DNA of 64,000 nucleotides from Hymenobacter ruricola (GCF_015694525.1 NZ_JADQDM010000009.1:62001-126000), one strand, 5' to 3'. Positions 1-7,967 are shown, numbered from the stretch's first letter. Translations and numbers: made by a program. The notes: generated from the sequence alone by a model not told the origin.

Positions 1-735
1 CAACTGGGCCTGCGCATCATCGACCGCGAGCAGCTGGCCGAGCTGCACGACACCAAAGTCCTCATCCGGGCCCACGGCGAGCCGCCGGAAACCTATCAGC
101 TGGCCCTGCAAAACAACCTGGAGCTGATTGACGCCAGCTGCCCGGTGGTGCTCAAGCTGCAAAACCGCGTGAAGCACGCCTTCGACCTGAGCCAGCGCCA
201 GGACGGCCAAATTGTGATTTACGGCCAGCCCGGGCACGCCGAAGTGGCCGGCCTCACCGGCCAGACCGGCAACCGCGCCATCATCGTGATGAACGAGGCC
301 GACCTCGACCAGATTGACTTTGCCCGCCCCGTCACGCTCTTTAGCCAAACCACCAAAAGCACGGCCGGCTTCTACAAAATGAAGGCCTTAATGGAGGCCC
401 GCATTGCCGCGGCCGGCGGGCAGCTCGACAGCTTTGACGCCAACGACAGCATCTGCCGGCAGGTGAGCAACCGTGAGCCCGCCCTGGCCAAATTCGCCGC
501 CGAGCACGACGTGGTGCTCTTCGTGAGCGGCCGCAAAAGCTCCAACGGCAAGGCCCTGTTTTCGGTGGTGAATGCGGTGAACCCGCGCAGCTACTTCATC
601 GAAAACGAAACCGAGCTGGACGAGGAATGGCTGGCCGGTGCGCAGTCGGTGGGCATTTGCGGGGCTACCAGCACGCCGCTGTGGCTCATGCAGCAAGTGG
701 CCGAGCGCGTGGAAGGCGTGGGCGAGCTCGCCTAA
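1..735 (+). CDS. ispH: 4-hydroxy-3-methylbut-2-enyl diphosphate reductase (IspH), 5' end missing
   Basis: Last enzyme of the MEP isoprenoid pathway: a [4Fe-4S] protein that reduces HMBPP to IPP and DMAPP. The frame is open from base 1 and enters from the left, so the start codon lies outside the window and 244 codons are visible. Family landmarks appear in order: HGEPP with a substrate-binding His at codon 25, DASCPVV with an iron-sulfur Cys at codon 47, GQPGHAE with the active-site His and Glu, DSICRQVSNRE with a second cluster Cys, GRKSSNGK (the SSN diphosphate pocket) and CGATSTP near the end. The first cluster Cys would be in the missing N-terminal part. A clear terminator follows. The assignment is firm. 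Confidence 0.95.
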   Translation, partial: QLGLRIIDREQLAELHDTKVLIRAHGEPPETYQLALQNNLELIDASCPVVLKLQNRVKHAFDLSQRQDGQIVIYGQPGHAEVAGLTGQTGNRAIIVMNEADLDQIDFARPVTLFSQTTKSTAGFYKMKALMEARIAAAGGQLDSFDANDSICRQVSNREPALAKFAAEHDVVLFVSGRKSSNGKALFSVVNAVNPRSYFIENETELDEEWLAGAQSVGICGATSTPLWLMQQVAERVEGVGELA

Positions 736-757
736 GGTTTAACGCAGCGTTTTTGTG

Positions 758-789
758 GCCCGTCAGGTTCCGCTTGACGGGCTTTTTTG
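758..789 (+). terminator. Rho-independent terminator after ispH
   Basis: An 8-bp stem GCCCGTCA/TGACGGGC with a 9-nt loop is followed at once by six T. It lies 23 bases after the ispH stop and just before the 3' end of the convergent macrodomain gene. Confidence 0.8.
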
Positions 790-794
790 TGCGC

Positions 795-1328
795 TCAGCC
801 CAATAACTCCTGTTCGTATAGCCGCCGGCTTTCCTCATCGAAAGCCACCAATACTACCAGCTTGGGAAACTCATTTTCCGCCAGCCATTGCCGCACTTCG
901 CGCACGGCAATGGCCGCGGCTTGCGGCTTGGGGTAGCCGTAAATGCCGGTGCTGATGCCGGGAAAGGCCACGCTCTCCAACCGGCCGGCGGTGGCCAGGC
1001 GCAGGCTATTGCGGTAGCAGCTGGCCAACAGCTCCGGCTCGCCCTTGTGGCCGCCGTTCCAGACCGGGCCCACCGTGTGGATGACGTGCGCGGCCGGCAG
1101 GTGCCCGCCGGTGGTGATGACGGCCTCGCCGGTTTTGCAGCCGCCCTGGCGGGCGCGTATTTGGCGGCATTCGTCCAGGACTTGCGGGCCGCCCGCGCGG
1201 TGGATGGCCCCGTCGACCCCGCCACCGCCGAGCAGGCTGGAATTGGCGGCGTTGACGATGGCCGCCACGGGCTGGCGCGTGATGTCGCCCCGCACGATTT
1301 GGATACGACCGGAAAGGGGAGAAGCCAT
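795..1328 (-). CDS. Macrodomain protein (O-acetyl-ADP-ribose deacetylase type)
   Basis: A single macrodomain of 177 residues, the usual size for stand-alone bacterial MacroD/YmdB enzymes. These bind ADP-ribose and hydrolyse O-acetyl-ADP-ribose or remove mono-ADP-ribose from proteins. Visible motifs are RGDIT near residue 13, VNAANSSLLGGGGVDGAIHR (residues 25-44, the catalytic and ribose-binding loop), HTVGPVW, and GISTGIYGYP (the second phosphate loop). The ATG at 1328 is chosen because the domain starts right after it; the frame stays open for 53 more codons upstream, but those residues match no domain. It converges on ispH. Cytosolic. The substrate cannot be told from sequence. Confidence 0.92.
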   Translation of the reverse strand: MASPLSGRIQIVRGDITRQPVAAIVNAANSSLLGGGGVDGAIHRAGGPQVLDECRQIRARQGGCKTGEAVITTGGHLPAAHVIHTVGPVWNGGHKGEPELLASCYRNSLRLATAGRLESVAFPGISTGIYGYPKPQAAAIAVREVRQWLAENEFPKLVVLVAFDEESRRLYEQELLG

Positions 1329-1508
1329 GCGAATGAGCAGCGGGTTGTAATGCCCCGCGAAGATGCGCGATTTAGTCCGTACGCTTCGGCAGCCCCAATT
1401 GCTGCTCCAGCCACGGGCTTCGACGCTTCGGCAACGGAAAGTGGCGAAGCCTGCCGGCAAAGGGCCATATTTGACCATCGATTTCAATCACCCTCAACCC
1501 CCAAGCTC

Positions 1509-1814
1509 ATGGAAACCCTGCAACGCGACCCCTATCTGTGGCAAAAAGCCAAAGCCCGGGCCAAGTTTCAATCGCACCTCGTGGTGTACCTCGTGGTGAA
1601 CGCCGGCCTCTGGGTGGTGTGGGCCCTGACCGAACGCCACTACTCCGGCGACATTCCCTGGCCCCTCTGGTCCACGGCTTTCTGGGGCTTTGGGCTGGTG
1701 ATGCGCGGCCTCGCGGCCTACGGCGGCTTCAGCCACGAGCAGCGCACCCAGCGCGAATACGAGCGCCTGATGCGCGAGCAGGGCGCCCCCGACCCCCTGG
1801 ATAAGTACCGCTAA
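1509..1814 (+). CDS. 2TM domain-containing small membrane protein
   Basis: A 101-residue protein with the 2TM layout common in Bacteroidota: a short charged N-terminus (QKAKARAKFQSHL), a first membrane helix (LVVYLVVNAGLWVVWAL), a tryptophan- and glycine-rich turn, a second helix (STAFWGFGLVMRGLAAY) and a charged C-terminal tail with HEQRTQREYERLMREQG. These domains also occur fused to LytTR or histidine-kinase modules; here the domain stands alone and the function is unknown. The frame is open further upstream, but the ATG at 1509 starts the conserved block and lies clear of the macrodomain gene that diverges from 1328. Confidence 0.8.
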   Translation: METLQRDPYLWQKAKARAKFQSHLVVYLVVNAGLWVVWALTERHYSGDIPWPLWSTAFWGFGLVMRGLAAYGGFSHEQRTQREYERLMREQGAPDPLDKYR

Positions 1815-1861
1815 GCGGTTTAGTGGCCGATAATTGTACCTTTCTTCTGCAAACTAGGATG

Positions 1862-2018
1862 GAAACCGTTCCGGCCGAGTCCGGAGGGCTTGGAATTCGA
1901 ATTTTAGGTGCTCCGGTCGCGGCCGGACTGCTTAACATTCGAATTGCAAGCCCTCCGGACTCGGCCGGAACGGTTTCAACGGCTGTTGGGAGCCCTCCGG
2001 ACCAGTCCGGAGGGCTTG
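1862..2018. repeat. Cluster of palindromic REP-like units
   Basis: The gap between the 2TM gene and the protease gene (1815-2124) is filled by related GC-rich palindromes. A 31-bp perfect inverted repeat has arms at 1862-1892 and 1947-1977; pairing continues inward through ATTCGAAT-like sequence with one mismatch. A third unit at 1991-2016 is its own hairpin: AGCCCTCCGGAC, two bases, GTCCGGAGGGCT. All units share the core TCCGGAGGGCTTG in alternating orientation, as in bacterial REP/BIME clusters. No open frame of interest is present. Confidence 0.75.
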
Positions 2019-2124
2019 CAACTCGGATTATAGCCGCCCCGGTCCTGGCCGTGCCCCTTCGCACGGCGTGGGGAAGCCGGCCGGCCCAGCCCAACATGCG
2101 GCCGTTGGGCCTATCTTCACCGCC

Positions 2125-2607
2125 ATGAACCGCCCTCGCCCTCCCAAGCGCCTGCTCGGCCGCCGCGAGCTCATCGACTTCCCCGGCTTCGCCCTCGGCG
2201 GCGTGGAGGCCAAGGTGGACACCGGCGCCTACACCAGCGCCATTCACTGCACCGACATTCACACCGAAACCGATGCCCAGCAGCGCCCGGTGCTGGTGGT
2301 GCGCCTGCTCGACCCCGACCACGCCGACGCCAACGGCCGCCCCCTGACCTTCGACCGTTTCGACCTGCGCGACATCCGCTCCTCCAACGGCGAGGTGCAG
2401 GAACGCTACGTCATCCGGGCCGTGGTGCAGCTCTACGGCGAAGATTTTGAAGCCGAATTTTCGCTCTCCGACCGCTCCGACATGAAGTACCCCGTGCTGC
2501 TGGGCCGCAGCCTGTTGCGGCAGGGCCGCTTCGTGGTGGACGTGGCCAAGCGCAACCTTTCCTACAAAGCGCTGGCCCACGCCCGGGCCCGCCGCGCCCG
2601 GCCCTGA
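2125..2607 (+). CDS. RimK-linked retropepsin-like zinc/aspartic protease (RimB-like)
   Basis: A 160-residue protein of the ATP-dependent zinc protease family (PF05618), a retropepsin-like fold often encoded beside rimK. The active-site motif VDTGAYTSAIH is at residues 31-41, and the second family motif KYPVLLGRSLL lies near residue 137. In characterised rim clusters the partner protein trims or regulates RimK-made glutamate tails. The ATG at 2125 is chosen because the upstream open stretch runs into the repeat cluster. It is followed on the same strand by rimK and an AstE/AspA-type gene, with a long palindromic repeat in each gap. Family membership is strong; activity is inferred. Confidence 0.87.
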   Translation: MNRPRPPKRLLGRRELIDFPGFALGGVEAKVDTGAYTSAIHCTDIHTETDAQQRPVLVVRLLDPDHADANGRPLTFDRFDLRDIRSSNGEVQERYVIRAVVQLYGEDFEAEFSLSDRSDMKYPVLLGRSLLRQGRFVVDVAKRNLSYKALAHARARRARP

Positions 2608-2643
2608 CTAGTTTTGCGCAATCAGAACGTCATGCAACAGCCC

Positions 2644-2730
2644 GTCATGCCGAGCGCAGCGAAGCATCTTTACCGCAGTAGCAAACCAATTACTTGCGCG
2701 GTAAAGATGCTTCGCTGCGCTCGGCATGAC
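2644..2730. repeat. Interspersed palindrome family 1, copy A
   Basis: Perfect 33-bp inverted repeat, arms 2644-2676 and 2698-2730, with a 21-base spacer. The arms carry the family core GAGCGCAGCGAAGCATCT. It sits between the protease gene and rimK. Confidence 0.9.
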
Positions 2731-2792
2731 GTTCTTTATTGCCCGGTGAATCCCTCCGTCCGCTTCTCCACCACCCCCGCCAATCCACCACA

Positions 2793-3746
2793 ATGAAACT
2801 GGCCATTCTCTCGCGTGAGCCCAAATCCTACTCCACTCAACGGCTGGTGGAGGCCGCCCTTGCGCGGGGCCACGACGCCGTGGTCATCGACCATTTGCAG
2901 TGCAACATCGTGCTGGAAAAAGGCAAGCCCGGCATCATTTACCAGGGCGCGCGGCTCGATGGGTTCGACGCCATCATTCCGCGCATCGGGGCCTCGGTCA
3001 CGTTCTACGGCACGGCCGTGGTGCGGCAGTTTGAGATGATGAAGGTGCGCACCGCCATCGACAGCCAAGCCATCGTGCGCTCGCGCGACAAGCTGCGCTC
3101 GATGCAGATTCTGAGCCGCGCCGGCGTGGGCATGCCCAAAACGGCCTTCACCAACTTCTCGGCCGACGTGCCGGCCATGATTGAGCAAGTGGGCGGCGCC
3201 CCGGTCATCATCAAGCTTCTGGAAGGCACCCAGGGCCTGGGCGTGGTGCTGGCCGAGTCGGCCAAAGCCGCCCAATCCGTCATCGAAGCCTTCCACAACC
3301 TCAAGGCCCGCATCATCGTGCAGGAGTTCATCGCCGAAAGCAAGGGCGCCGACCTGCGCGCCTTCGTGGTGGACGGCGAAGTGGTGGGCGCCATGAAGCG
3401 TCAGGGCAAAGAGGGCGAGTTTCGCTCCAACCTGCACCGCGGCGGCTCGGGCACCCTCGTCAAGCTCACCCGCGCCGAAAAGGCCGCCGCCCTATTGGCC
3501 ACCAAAGCCCTGGGCCTGGGCATCGCGGGCGTCGACATGCTGCAAAGCAAGCGCGGCCCGCTGGTGCTCGAAGTGAATTCCTCGCCCGGCCTGGAGGGCA
3601 TCGAGAAAGCCACCAAGCAGGACATTGCCGGCCGCATCATCGAGTACAGCACCACGCTGGCGGCGAAGAAAAAAACCAAAGCCAAGCCCAAAAAAGGCGC
3701 CGGCCAGGCCGTGGATGCGCAATCGGACGTGCCCAGCGGAAAGTAA
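2793..3746 (+). CDS. rimK: RimK family alpha-L-glutamate ligase (ATP-grasp)
   Basis: RimK-type ATP-grasp enzyme that adds glutamate residues to a C-terminus, classically ribosomal protein S6; in other clusters it modifies peptides or cofactors. The 317-residue protein has the family N-terminus (MKLAILSREPKSYSTQRL), the substrate-domain motif PRIGASVTFYGTAVVRQFE, the ATP-grasp block GGAPVIIKLLEGTQGLGVVL, the acidic strand IIVQEFIAESKGADLRAFVV and the metal-binding end VLEVNSSPGLEGIE. A lysine-rich tail of about 25 residues (KKKTKAKPKKG) extends beyond the usual family end. The ATG at 2793 matches the family start; the in-frame upstream extension is not conserved. Neighbours are the RimB-like protease and an AstE/AspA-like hydrolase. 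Confidence 0.93.
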   Translation: MKLAILSREPKSYSTQRLVEAALARGHDAVVIDHLQCNIVLEKGKPGIIYQGARLDGFDAIIPRIGASVTFYGTAVVRQFEMMKVRTAIDSQAIVRSRDKLRSMQILSRAGVGMPKTAFTNFSADVPAMIEQVGGAPVIIKLLEGTQGLGVVLAESAKAAQSVIEAFHNLKARIIVQEFIAESKGADLRAFVVDGEVVGAMKRQGKEGEFRSNLHRGGSGTLVKLTRAEKAAALLATKALGLGIAGVDMLQSKRGPLVLEVNSSPGLEGIEKATKQDIAGRIIEYSTTLAAKKKTKAKPKKGAGQAVDAQSDVPSGK

Positions 3747-3784
3747 GGAATGACTAGTAGCCGCAAGGCCGTCATTCTATTCGG

Positions 3785-3887
3785 AACGTCATGCAGAGCG
3801 TAGCGAAGCATCTCGCCTGCTTTCACTAATTCTGATGATTGAATTAGTTGTGGCACGCAAGATGCTTCGCTGCGTTCTGCATGACGT
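3785..3887. repeat. Interspersed palindrome family 1, copy B
   Basis: Imperfect inverted repeat. The left arm runs from AACGTCATGCAGAGCG, the right arm ends CTGCATGACGTT at 3887, and both arms carry the GCGAAGCATCT core. It lies between rimK and the AstE/AspA-like gene. Confidence 0.85.
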
Positions 3888-3927
3888 TCTTTCTGTTCTG
3901 TTGCCTTCCTGATAGCAATTCCTGCCC

Positions 3928-4887
3928 ATGCCCAACCCCGCCGCCCCGTTTCACCTCAACGGCCTTGCCATTGCTCCCGGCGAGCAGGTGCTCACGCGCC
4001 TGGTGATTTCGCGGCTGCCCTCGGGCACGGTGATTGACGTGCCGGTGCACGTGTTCCGAGCCCTGGAGCCGGGCCCCACGCTGCTGCTCATGGGCGGCAT
4101 GCACGGCGACGAGGTGAACGGCATCGAAACCATCCGGCGGCTGGTGCGGCGCGAGCTGCTGCGGCCGCTGCGGGGCAGCATCATCGCCATTCCCATCCTC
4201 AACATCTACGGTTTCCTGAATTTCAGCCGCGACGTGCCCGACGGCAAGGACGTGAACCGCTCGTTTCCGGGGTTTCCGCGCGGGTCGCTGGCCGGGCGCG
4301 TGGCGCACCGCTTCATGCGCGAAATCATGCCCCTGATTGACTACGGCATTGATTTCCACACCGGCGGGGCCGCCCGGGCCAACTACCCGCAGGTGCGCGG
4401 CCTGCTGGGCGTCGACCCCGAAATAGACGCCCTGGCGGCGGCGTTTTCGGCGCCCTTCACGCTGCACGCGGCCCTGCGGGCGGGCTCGCTGCGCGAGGCG
4501 GCGCACGGGCTGGGCAAGCGCGTCATCGTGTACGAAACCGGCGAAAGCCTGCGCCTCGACGAGTCCGGCATTGAGGAGGCCGTGGCGGGCACCTTGCGCG
4601 TGATGCACCACCTGGGCCTGGCGGCCGAGGCCCCGGCGCCGGCGCGGCCCAGCATTGTGTGCCGGCGGCATACGTGGCTGCGGGCGCGCTTTGCGGGCGT
4701 GTTCCGCGCGCACGTCGAGAACGGGCATTTTGTGGAAAAAGGCCAGATTTACGGCTCCGTGGCCGACCCCTACGGGCAGCAGAGCGTGCGGCTGGAGTCG
4801 CCGTTGAGCGGCTACGTCATCGGGCTGAACCACATGCCCGTGGTGAACCAGGGCGACGCCCTGCTGCACATTGCCGTGCCGGAATAA
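3928..4887 (+). CDS. Succinylglutamate desuccinylase/aspartoacylase family zinc hydrolase
   Basis: A 319-residue M14-type carboxypeptidase-fold protein that hydrolyses amides of acylated amino acids. Zinc site: GGMHGDEVNG (His and Glu ligands) near residue 56 and GIDFHTGG (His ligand) near residue 138. DVNRSFPGFPRGSLAGRVAH is the substrate-binding arginine region. The C-terminal beta domain (FAGVFRAHVENGHFVEKGQ, then VADPYGQQ) matches the AstE/AspA family. Linkage to rimK and a RimB-like gene suggests it removes or recycles the group added by RimK, but the real substrate is unknown. The start at 3928 agrees with family length. Confidence 0.88.
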   Translation: MPNPAAPFHLNGLAIAPGEQVLTRLVISRLPSGTVIDVPVHVFRALEPGPTLLLMGGMHGDEVNGIETIRRLVRRELLRPLRGSIIAIPILNIYGFLNFSRDVPDGKDVNRSFPGFPRGSLAGRVAHRFMREIMPLIDYGIDFHTGGAARANYPQVRGLLGVDPEIDALAAAFSAPFTLHAALRAGSLREAAHGLGKRVIVYETGESLRLDESGIEEAVAGTLRVMHHLGLAAEAPAPARPSIVCRRHTWLRARFAGVFRAHVENGHFVEKGQIYGSVADPYGQQSVRLESPLSGYVIGLNHMPVVNQGDALLHIAVPE

Positions 4888-4895
4888 GGGAGGCA

Positions 4896-5101
4896 CTGCG
4901 CTTAATGCAGGAGGAATGAGGAATGAAGATTGGGGAAGGGAAGAGGGGGCAGCGCCGGCTGTCATCCGGAGCGCAGTGAAGGACCTTATCAAGCCCGAGC
5001 AAGTCGTTTAAATGGGAGAAGGTCCTTCGCTGCGCTCAGGACGACAGAAGGGCCCAATTCCCCAATCTTCATTCCTCCTTTCCTCATCAAGCGCAGCGTT
5101 G
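4896..5101. repeat. Nested palindrome with a family-1-like core
   Basis: The whole gap folds on itself. Outer arms ACTGCGCTTAATGC and GCATCAAGCGCAG-like sequence flank a second pair (AATGAAGATTGGGGA at 4922 and TCCCCAATCTTCATT near 5060). These flank an inner hairpin at 4959-5047 with the variant core GAGCGCAGTGAAGGACCTT. Parts are imperfect. The inner variant (AAGGACC instead of AAGCATC) recurs at 49962-50066. Confidence 0.7.
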
Positions 5102-5106
5102 CGCCT

Positions 5107-5114
5107 TACTTTTG
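5107..5114 (+). promoter_or_regulatory. Putative -7 box (TACTTTTG) for the OmpH-like gene
   Basis: Exact match to the Bacteroidota -7 consensus TAnnTTTG, 24 bases before the ATG at 5139. No good -33 TTG is seen at the usual spacing, so confidence is moderate. Confidence 0.4.
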
Positions 5115-5138
5115 TTTTTTCCTCATCTGCGCATTTCA

Positions 5139-5852
5139 ATGAAAAATCCCCTTCAGTTAACCATTAACATCGTGCTGGCCCTGGCCGTGGCCGGGTTGTA
5201 CTTCCTGCATTTCAACCAAAAACCGGTGGCCCCCGCCATTGCCACCGACAAATCCACGGCCGTGCTGGCCTCGCCCGAGTTGAACACCGCCGACACCACG
5301 GCCGCCGCGGCCCCGGCCGAAGCCAATGCGCCCGTGGCCGAAACCACGCCGGAGGCCTCGGCCGCTCCCGCCTCGGCCGCCGCTGCCGGCAACGAAGGCA
5401 AAATCGTGTACGTCGAGTCGGGCAAGATGCTGGACGGCTACCAGGGCATGAAGGACGCCCGCCGCGCCTTTGAGGCCAAAGCCCGCGGCTGGGAAAACCA
5501 GAACCAGAAGCTGATTGCCAACTTCCGCGCCGCCGTGGAAGCCTACCAGAAGCAGGCGCCCACCCTCACCCCGGAGCAACGCGCCGCCACCGAGCAGAAG
5601 CTGCAGGCCCAGCAGCAGGAGTCGGGCCAGGCTCAGCAAAAAATTCAGGCCCAGGCCCAGGAAGAAGAAGCCAAGCTGACCCAAACCGTGCTCGAAAGCG
5701 TGAACAAGAAAGTGGAAGCCTACGGCAAAGCCCACGGCTACAAGCTCATCCTGATTGCGGCTCCCAGCGGCACCATCGCCTACGGCCAGAAGGACCTCGA
5801 CATCACCACGCCGGTGCTGGCCTACCTGAACGCGGAATACCGCAAGAAATAG
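5139..5852 (+). CDS. OmpH/Skp family periplasmic chaperone-like protein
   Basis: A 237-residue envelope protein. The N-terminus is a signal or anchor helix (LTINIVLALAVAGLYFLHF), followed by a low-complexity Ala/Pro/Thr linker of about 60 residues. The OmpH/Skp core starts at GKIVYVESGKMLDGYQGMK. A long charged coiled coil rich in Gln, Glu and Ala (TPEQRAATEQKLQAQQQES onward) forms the tentacle, and the module closes with the strand YKLILIAAPSGTIAYGQKDLDIT. Skp-type proteins hold unfolded outer-membrane proteins. The Ala/Pro linker is longer than in classic Skp. The ATG at 5139 follows the -7 box and starts the hydrophobic segment. Confidence 0.85.
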   Translation: MKNPLQLTINIVLALAVAGLYFLHFNQKPVAPAIATDKSTAVLASPELNTADTTAAAAPAEANAPVAETTPEASAAPASAAAAGNEGKIVYVESGKMLDGYQGMKDARRAFEAKARGWENQNQKLIANFRAAVEAYQKQAPTLTPEQRAATEQKLQAQQQESGQAQQKIQAQAQEEEAKLTQTVLESVNKKVEAYGKAHGYKLILIAAPSGTIAYGQKDLDITTPVLAYLNAEYRKK

Positions 5853-6002
5853 GCGCGGCGGCCCTTTCTTCACCGTTTGCTCAGGCTGGGAGGCCGTATT
5901 TAGCCGAAACCCGCCGAACGATTAAACCCGGCGGCGGTGTTTTCGTCTAAAGTTCGTAATTGTCCTCTCATCACTAACGGACGCGCTTCGGCGCGATGTA
6001 TC

Positions 6003-6281
6003 ATGCGGACCAAATCACTGATTCTCGCTTTCGGCCTGTGCCTGCTGTTGCTGAGCAGCCACGCGGCCAGTGCCCAGGTTTCCGTCAGAATTGGCGGCGG
6101 GTATTATCCACGGGCCTATTATGGGCCGCGCTATTATTACCCGCCCCGCCCGGCCGTGGTGTATGCCGTGCCGCCGCCCCCCGTGTACTACGCCCCCGCG
6201 CCGGTGTATTATCCCCCGCGCCCGGTATATGTGGCGCCGCGGCCTTATTACCGCGGCCGCGGCTACGGCCGCCGCTGGTAA
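6003..6281 (+). CDS. Secreted proline/tyrosine-rich small protein
   Basis: A 92-residue protein: a signal peptide of about 24 residues (LILAFGLCLLLLSSHAASAQ) and a mature part made almost only of Tyr, Pro, Arg, Val and Gly, with motifs such as GGGYYPRAYYGPRYYYPP and repeated PPxVYxAP. It ends RGRGYGRRW. Such short YP-rich exported proteins are common in Bacteroidota and related phyla and have no assigned function; cell-surface or matrix association is only a guess. The ATG at 6003 is chosen because it begins the signal peptide. A strong terminator follows. Confidence 0.75.
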   Translation: MRTKSLILAFGLCLLLLSSHAASAQVSVRIGGGYYPRAYYGPRYYYPPRPAVVYAVPPPPVYYAPAPVYYPPRPVYVAPRPYYRGRGYGRRW

Positions 6282-6303
6282 GTCTGGTTTAGCTTCGTTG
6301 CCC

Positions 6304-6333
6304 AAAGCCCCGCCCATTCCGGCGGGGCTTTTT
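6304..6333 (+). terminator. Rho-independent terminator
   Basis: Stem GCCCCGCC/GGCGGGGC with a 6-nt loop, preceded by AAA and followed by five T. It ends the unit of the YP-rich protein. Confidence 0.85.
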
Positions 6334-6404
6334 GCTGCCCATGAGCCCCGGACGGCGGGCCGCGGCGCTGTGCGTAAGTTTAGCGCCCTGTTCCCGCCCG
6401 TTCC

Positions 6405-6899
6405 ATGATTTCCGCTTTGAAAACGTCGCCACCGCCCGCTGGCCGGGTGCTGCCGCTGGTGGTGGCCGCGCAGTTTGCCTGCACTTCGCTCTGGTTTGCG
6501 GGCAATGCCGTGCTGCCGGGCTTGCTGCGCGAGGCCCACCTCACCGGCGCGGCGCTTGGGGCGGTGGTGTCGGCGGTGCAGCTGGGGTTCATCGTGGGCA
6601 CGCTCGGCTTCGCGCTGCTCGCCCTGGCCGCCCGGGTGTTGCCGTCCAGGCTGTTTTGGTGGAGCGTGGTGGCCGGCAGCCTGGCCAACGCCGGCCTGCT
6701 GCTGCCCGGCCAAACCAATGCCACGCTGCTGGGTCTGCGGTTTGCGCCGGGTTTTTTTTAGCCGGCATCTACCCAGTGGGCCTGAAAATAGCCGTCGATT
6801 TATTACGACAACGGTCTGGACCGCGCGCTAGGCTACCTGCTGGGGCCGTTGCTGGGCCTGCTGGCCACGCGCCGGGCGGGCGCTGCGAAAGTGGGCTGA
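6405..6899 (+). pseudogene. Remnant of an MFS transporter (two frameshifts, internal deletion)
   Basis: The first 119 codons give the N-terminus of a major-facilitator transporter (VVAAQFACTSLWFAGNAVLP, then three hydrophobic segments). Reading stops in a run of eight T at 6752-6759. One extra T would continue the protein as FFLAGIYPVGLKIAVD, the expected next family block. A second shift near 6800 then restores YYDNGLDRALGYLLG. This joins directly to GPLLGLLATRRAGAAKVG and a stop at 6899, which looks like a C-terminal end. MFS proteins have about 400 residues, so roughly 240 are missing. The first shift could be a sequencing or slippage event; the deletion could not. Confidence 0.8.
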
Positions 6900-6964
6900 T
6901 GCGCGGCATTTTGCTTAATCTTGCTTTCCCGAGCCAGTTGGTTGGCCGGGGCAAGCCTTTTTGC

Positions 6965-7567
6965 ATGAAACGTTACACGTTGTTTTTAGGGGTTGCGCTG
7001 GCGGCAATGGCCGCGGGCTGCAACCAAACCGCCCCCGCTACCTCAGCTCCCACTGCGGCGCCCGAAGCAGCGGCCGCGTCCGTGGCGGCCGCTCAGGCCG
7101 ATTCCGCCGTTGCCGCCACCGTAGCGCCGCCCGCCGATGCCGCGGCGGCAGCGCCTGCTGCCGCTCCCAAGCTGGCCGCAGCTCAGACCATCAAAGCCTC
7201 CTTCCGCTTTCAGCCCAGCCCCAACCCCGACGACCCCGCCCACCCGCGCACCAGCGCCCACCTCGTGCTGCAAGGCGGCAAGCCCCTGGACATTGACCTG
7301 GGAAAATTCGCGGGCAAGCCTGATGTGGTGGACGCTGCCAAGGCCAAAGCCGCCAACTTTCCGGCCGGCATGCTGATGGGCTTCCGCAGCTATTCGGCCG
7401 CCACCGGCACCAGCCAGGACCTGGCCGTGCTGAGCGTGGACGGCCACCGCCTGCGCATCGTGCAGCGCAAGGTGGAGGAAACCGCCTCCGAGCCCGGTAC
7501 CTTCGAAACCGCCCGCGAAATCCCGCTGCCGGCCAACACCCAGGTGGTGGCCGCCGCGCAGAAGTGA
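6965..7567 (+). CDS. Ala-rich lipoprotein of unknown function
   Basis: A 200-residue exported lipoprotein. The signal peptide MKRYTLFLGVALAAMAAGC carries a lipobox with the acylated Cys at residue 19. Residues 20-75 are an Ala/Pro/Thr linker. A compact C-terminal domain of about 120 residues follows (IKASFRFQPSPNPDDPAH, then GKPLDIDLGKFAGKPDVV, then LAVLSVDGHRLRIVQRKVEE) with a pattern of short beta strands. I do not recognise the family. The cupin gene follows after 22 bases, so the two may be cotranscribed. The ATG at 6965 is fixed by the signal peptide. Confidence 0.72.
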   Translation: MKRYTLFLGVALAAMAAGCNQTAPATSAPTAAPEAAAASVAAAQADSAVAATVAPPADAAAAAPAAAPKLAAAQTIKASFRFQPSPNPDDPAHPRTSAHLVLQGGKPLDIDLGKFAGKPDVVDAAKAKAANFPAGMLMGFRSYSAATGTSQDLAVLSVDGHRLRIVQRKVEETASEPGTFETAREIPLPANTQVVAAAQK

Positions 7568-7589
7568 TTTTTAAGTAGTACGTTAGGGC

Positions 7590-7967
7590 ATGGATAATGC
7601 TATACTGCTGGGCCCGCTGAAGGGCGCCACGCGCCGCGAAGTCGGCGGCGTGCAAGTCGACGTGGTGCCCACCGGCAATGCCCGGGTCAAGCGCATTGTG
7701 TACCCGGTGGGCTTCCGCTGGTCGAAAAACCTGAAGGACATCGTGGGCACGGCGCTGTGCACGCACGCGCACGTCGGCTTTCTGGCCAGCGGCCGCTTCA
7801 CTATTCAGTACGCCGACGGCGCCATTGAGGAGTTTGTGGCGCCGCAGGCGGTGGCCATCGCGCCGGGCCACGACGGCTGGGTGGTGGGCGAAGAGCCGGC
7901 CATTCTCATTGAATTCGACTTCGAGGGCGAAACCGTGGAGCGCCTGGGCCTGGCCAGCCGGCATTAG
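7590..7967 (+). CDS. Cupin domain protein
   Basis: A 125-residue single-domain cupin. Strand and turn signatures are visible: GFRWSKNLKDIVGTALCTHAHVGF (metal-type His cluster HAH), GRFTIQYADGAIEEF (the G(X)5P-like turn region) and VAIAPGHDGWVVGEEPAIL (the second cupin motif with a single His). Cupins of this size can bind metals or small molecules or act as sugar isomerases; the ligand is not predictable here. It follows a lipoprotein gene closely and precedes the sigma-54-type regulator by 55 bases. Start at 7590. Confidence 0.78.
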   Translation: MDNAILLGPLKGATRREVGGVQVDVVPTGNARVKRIVYPVGFRWSKNLKDIVGTALCTHAHVGFLASGRFTIQYADGAIEEFVAPQAVAIAPGHDGWVVGEEPAILIEFDFEGETVERLGLASRH

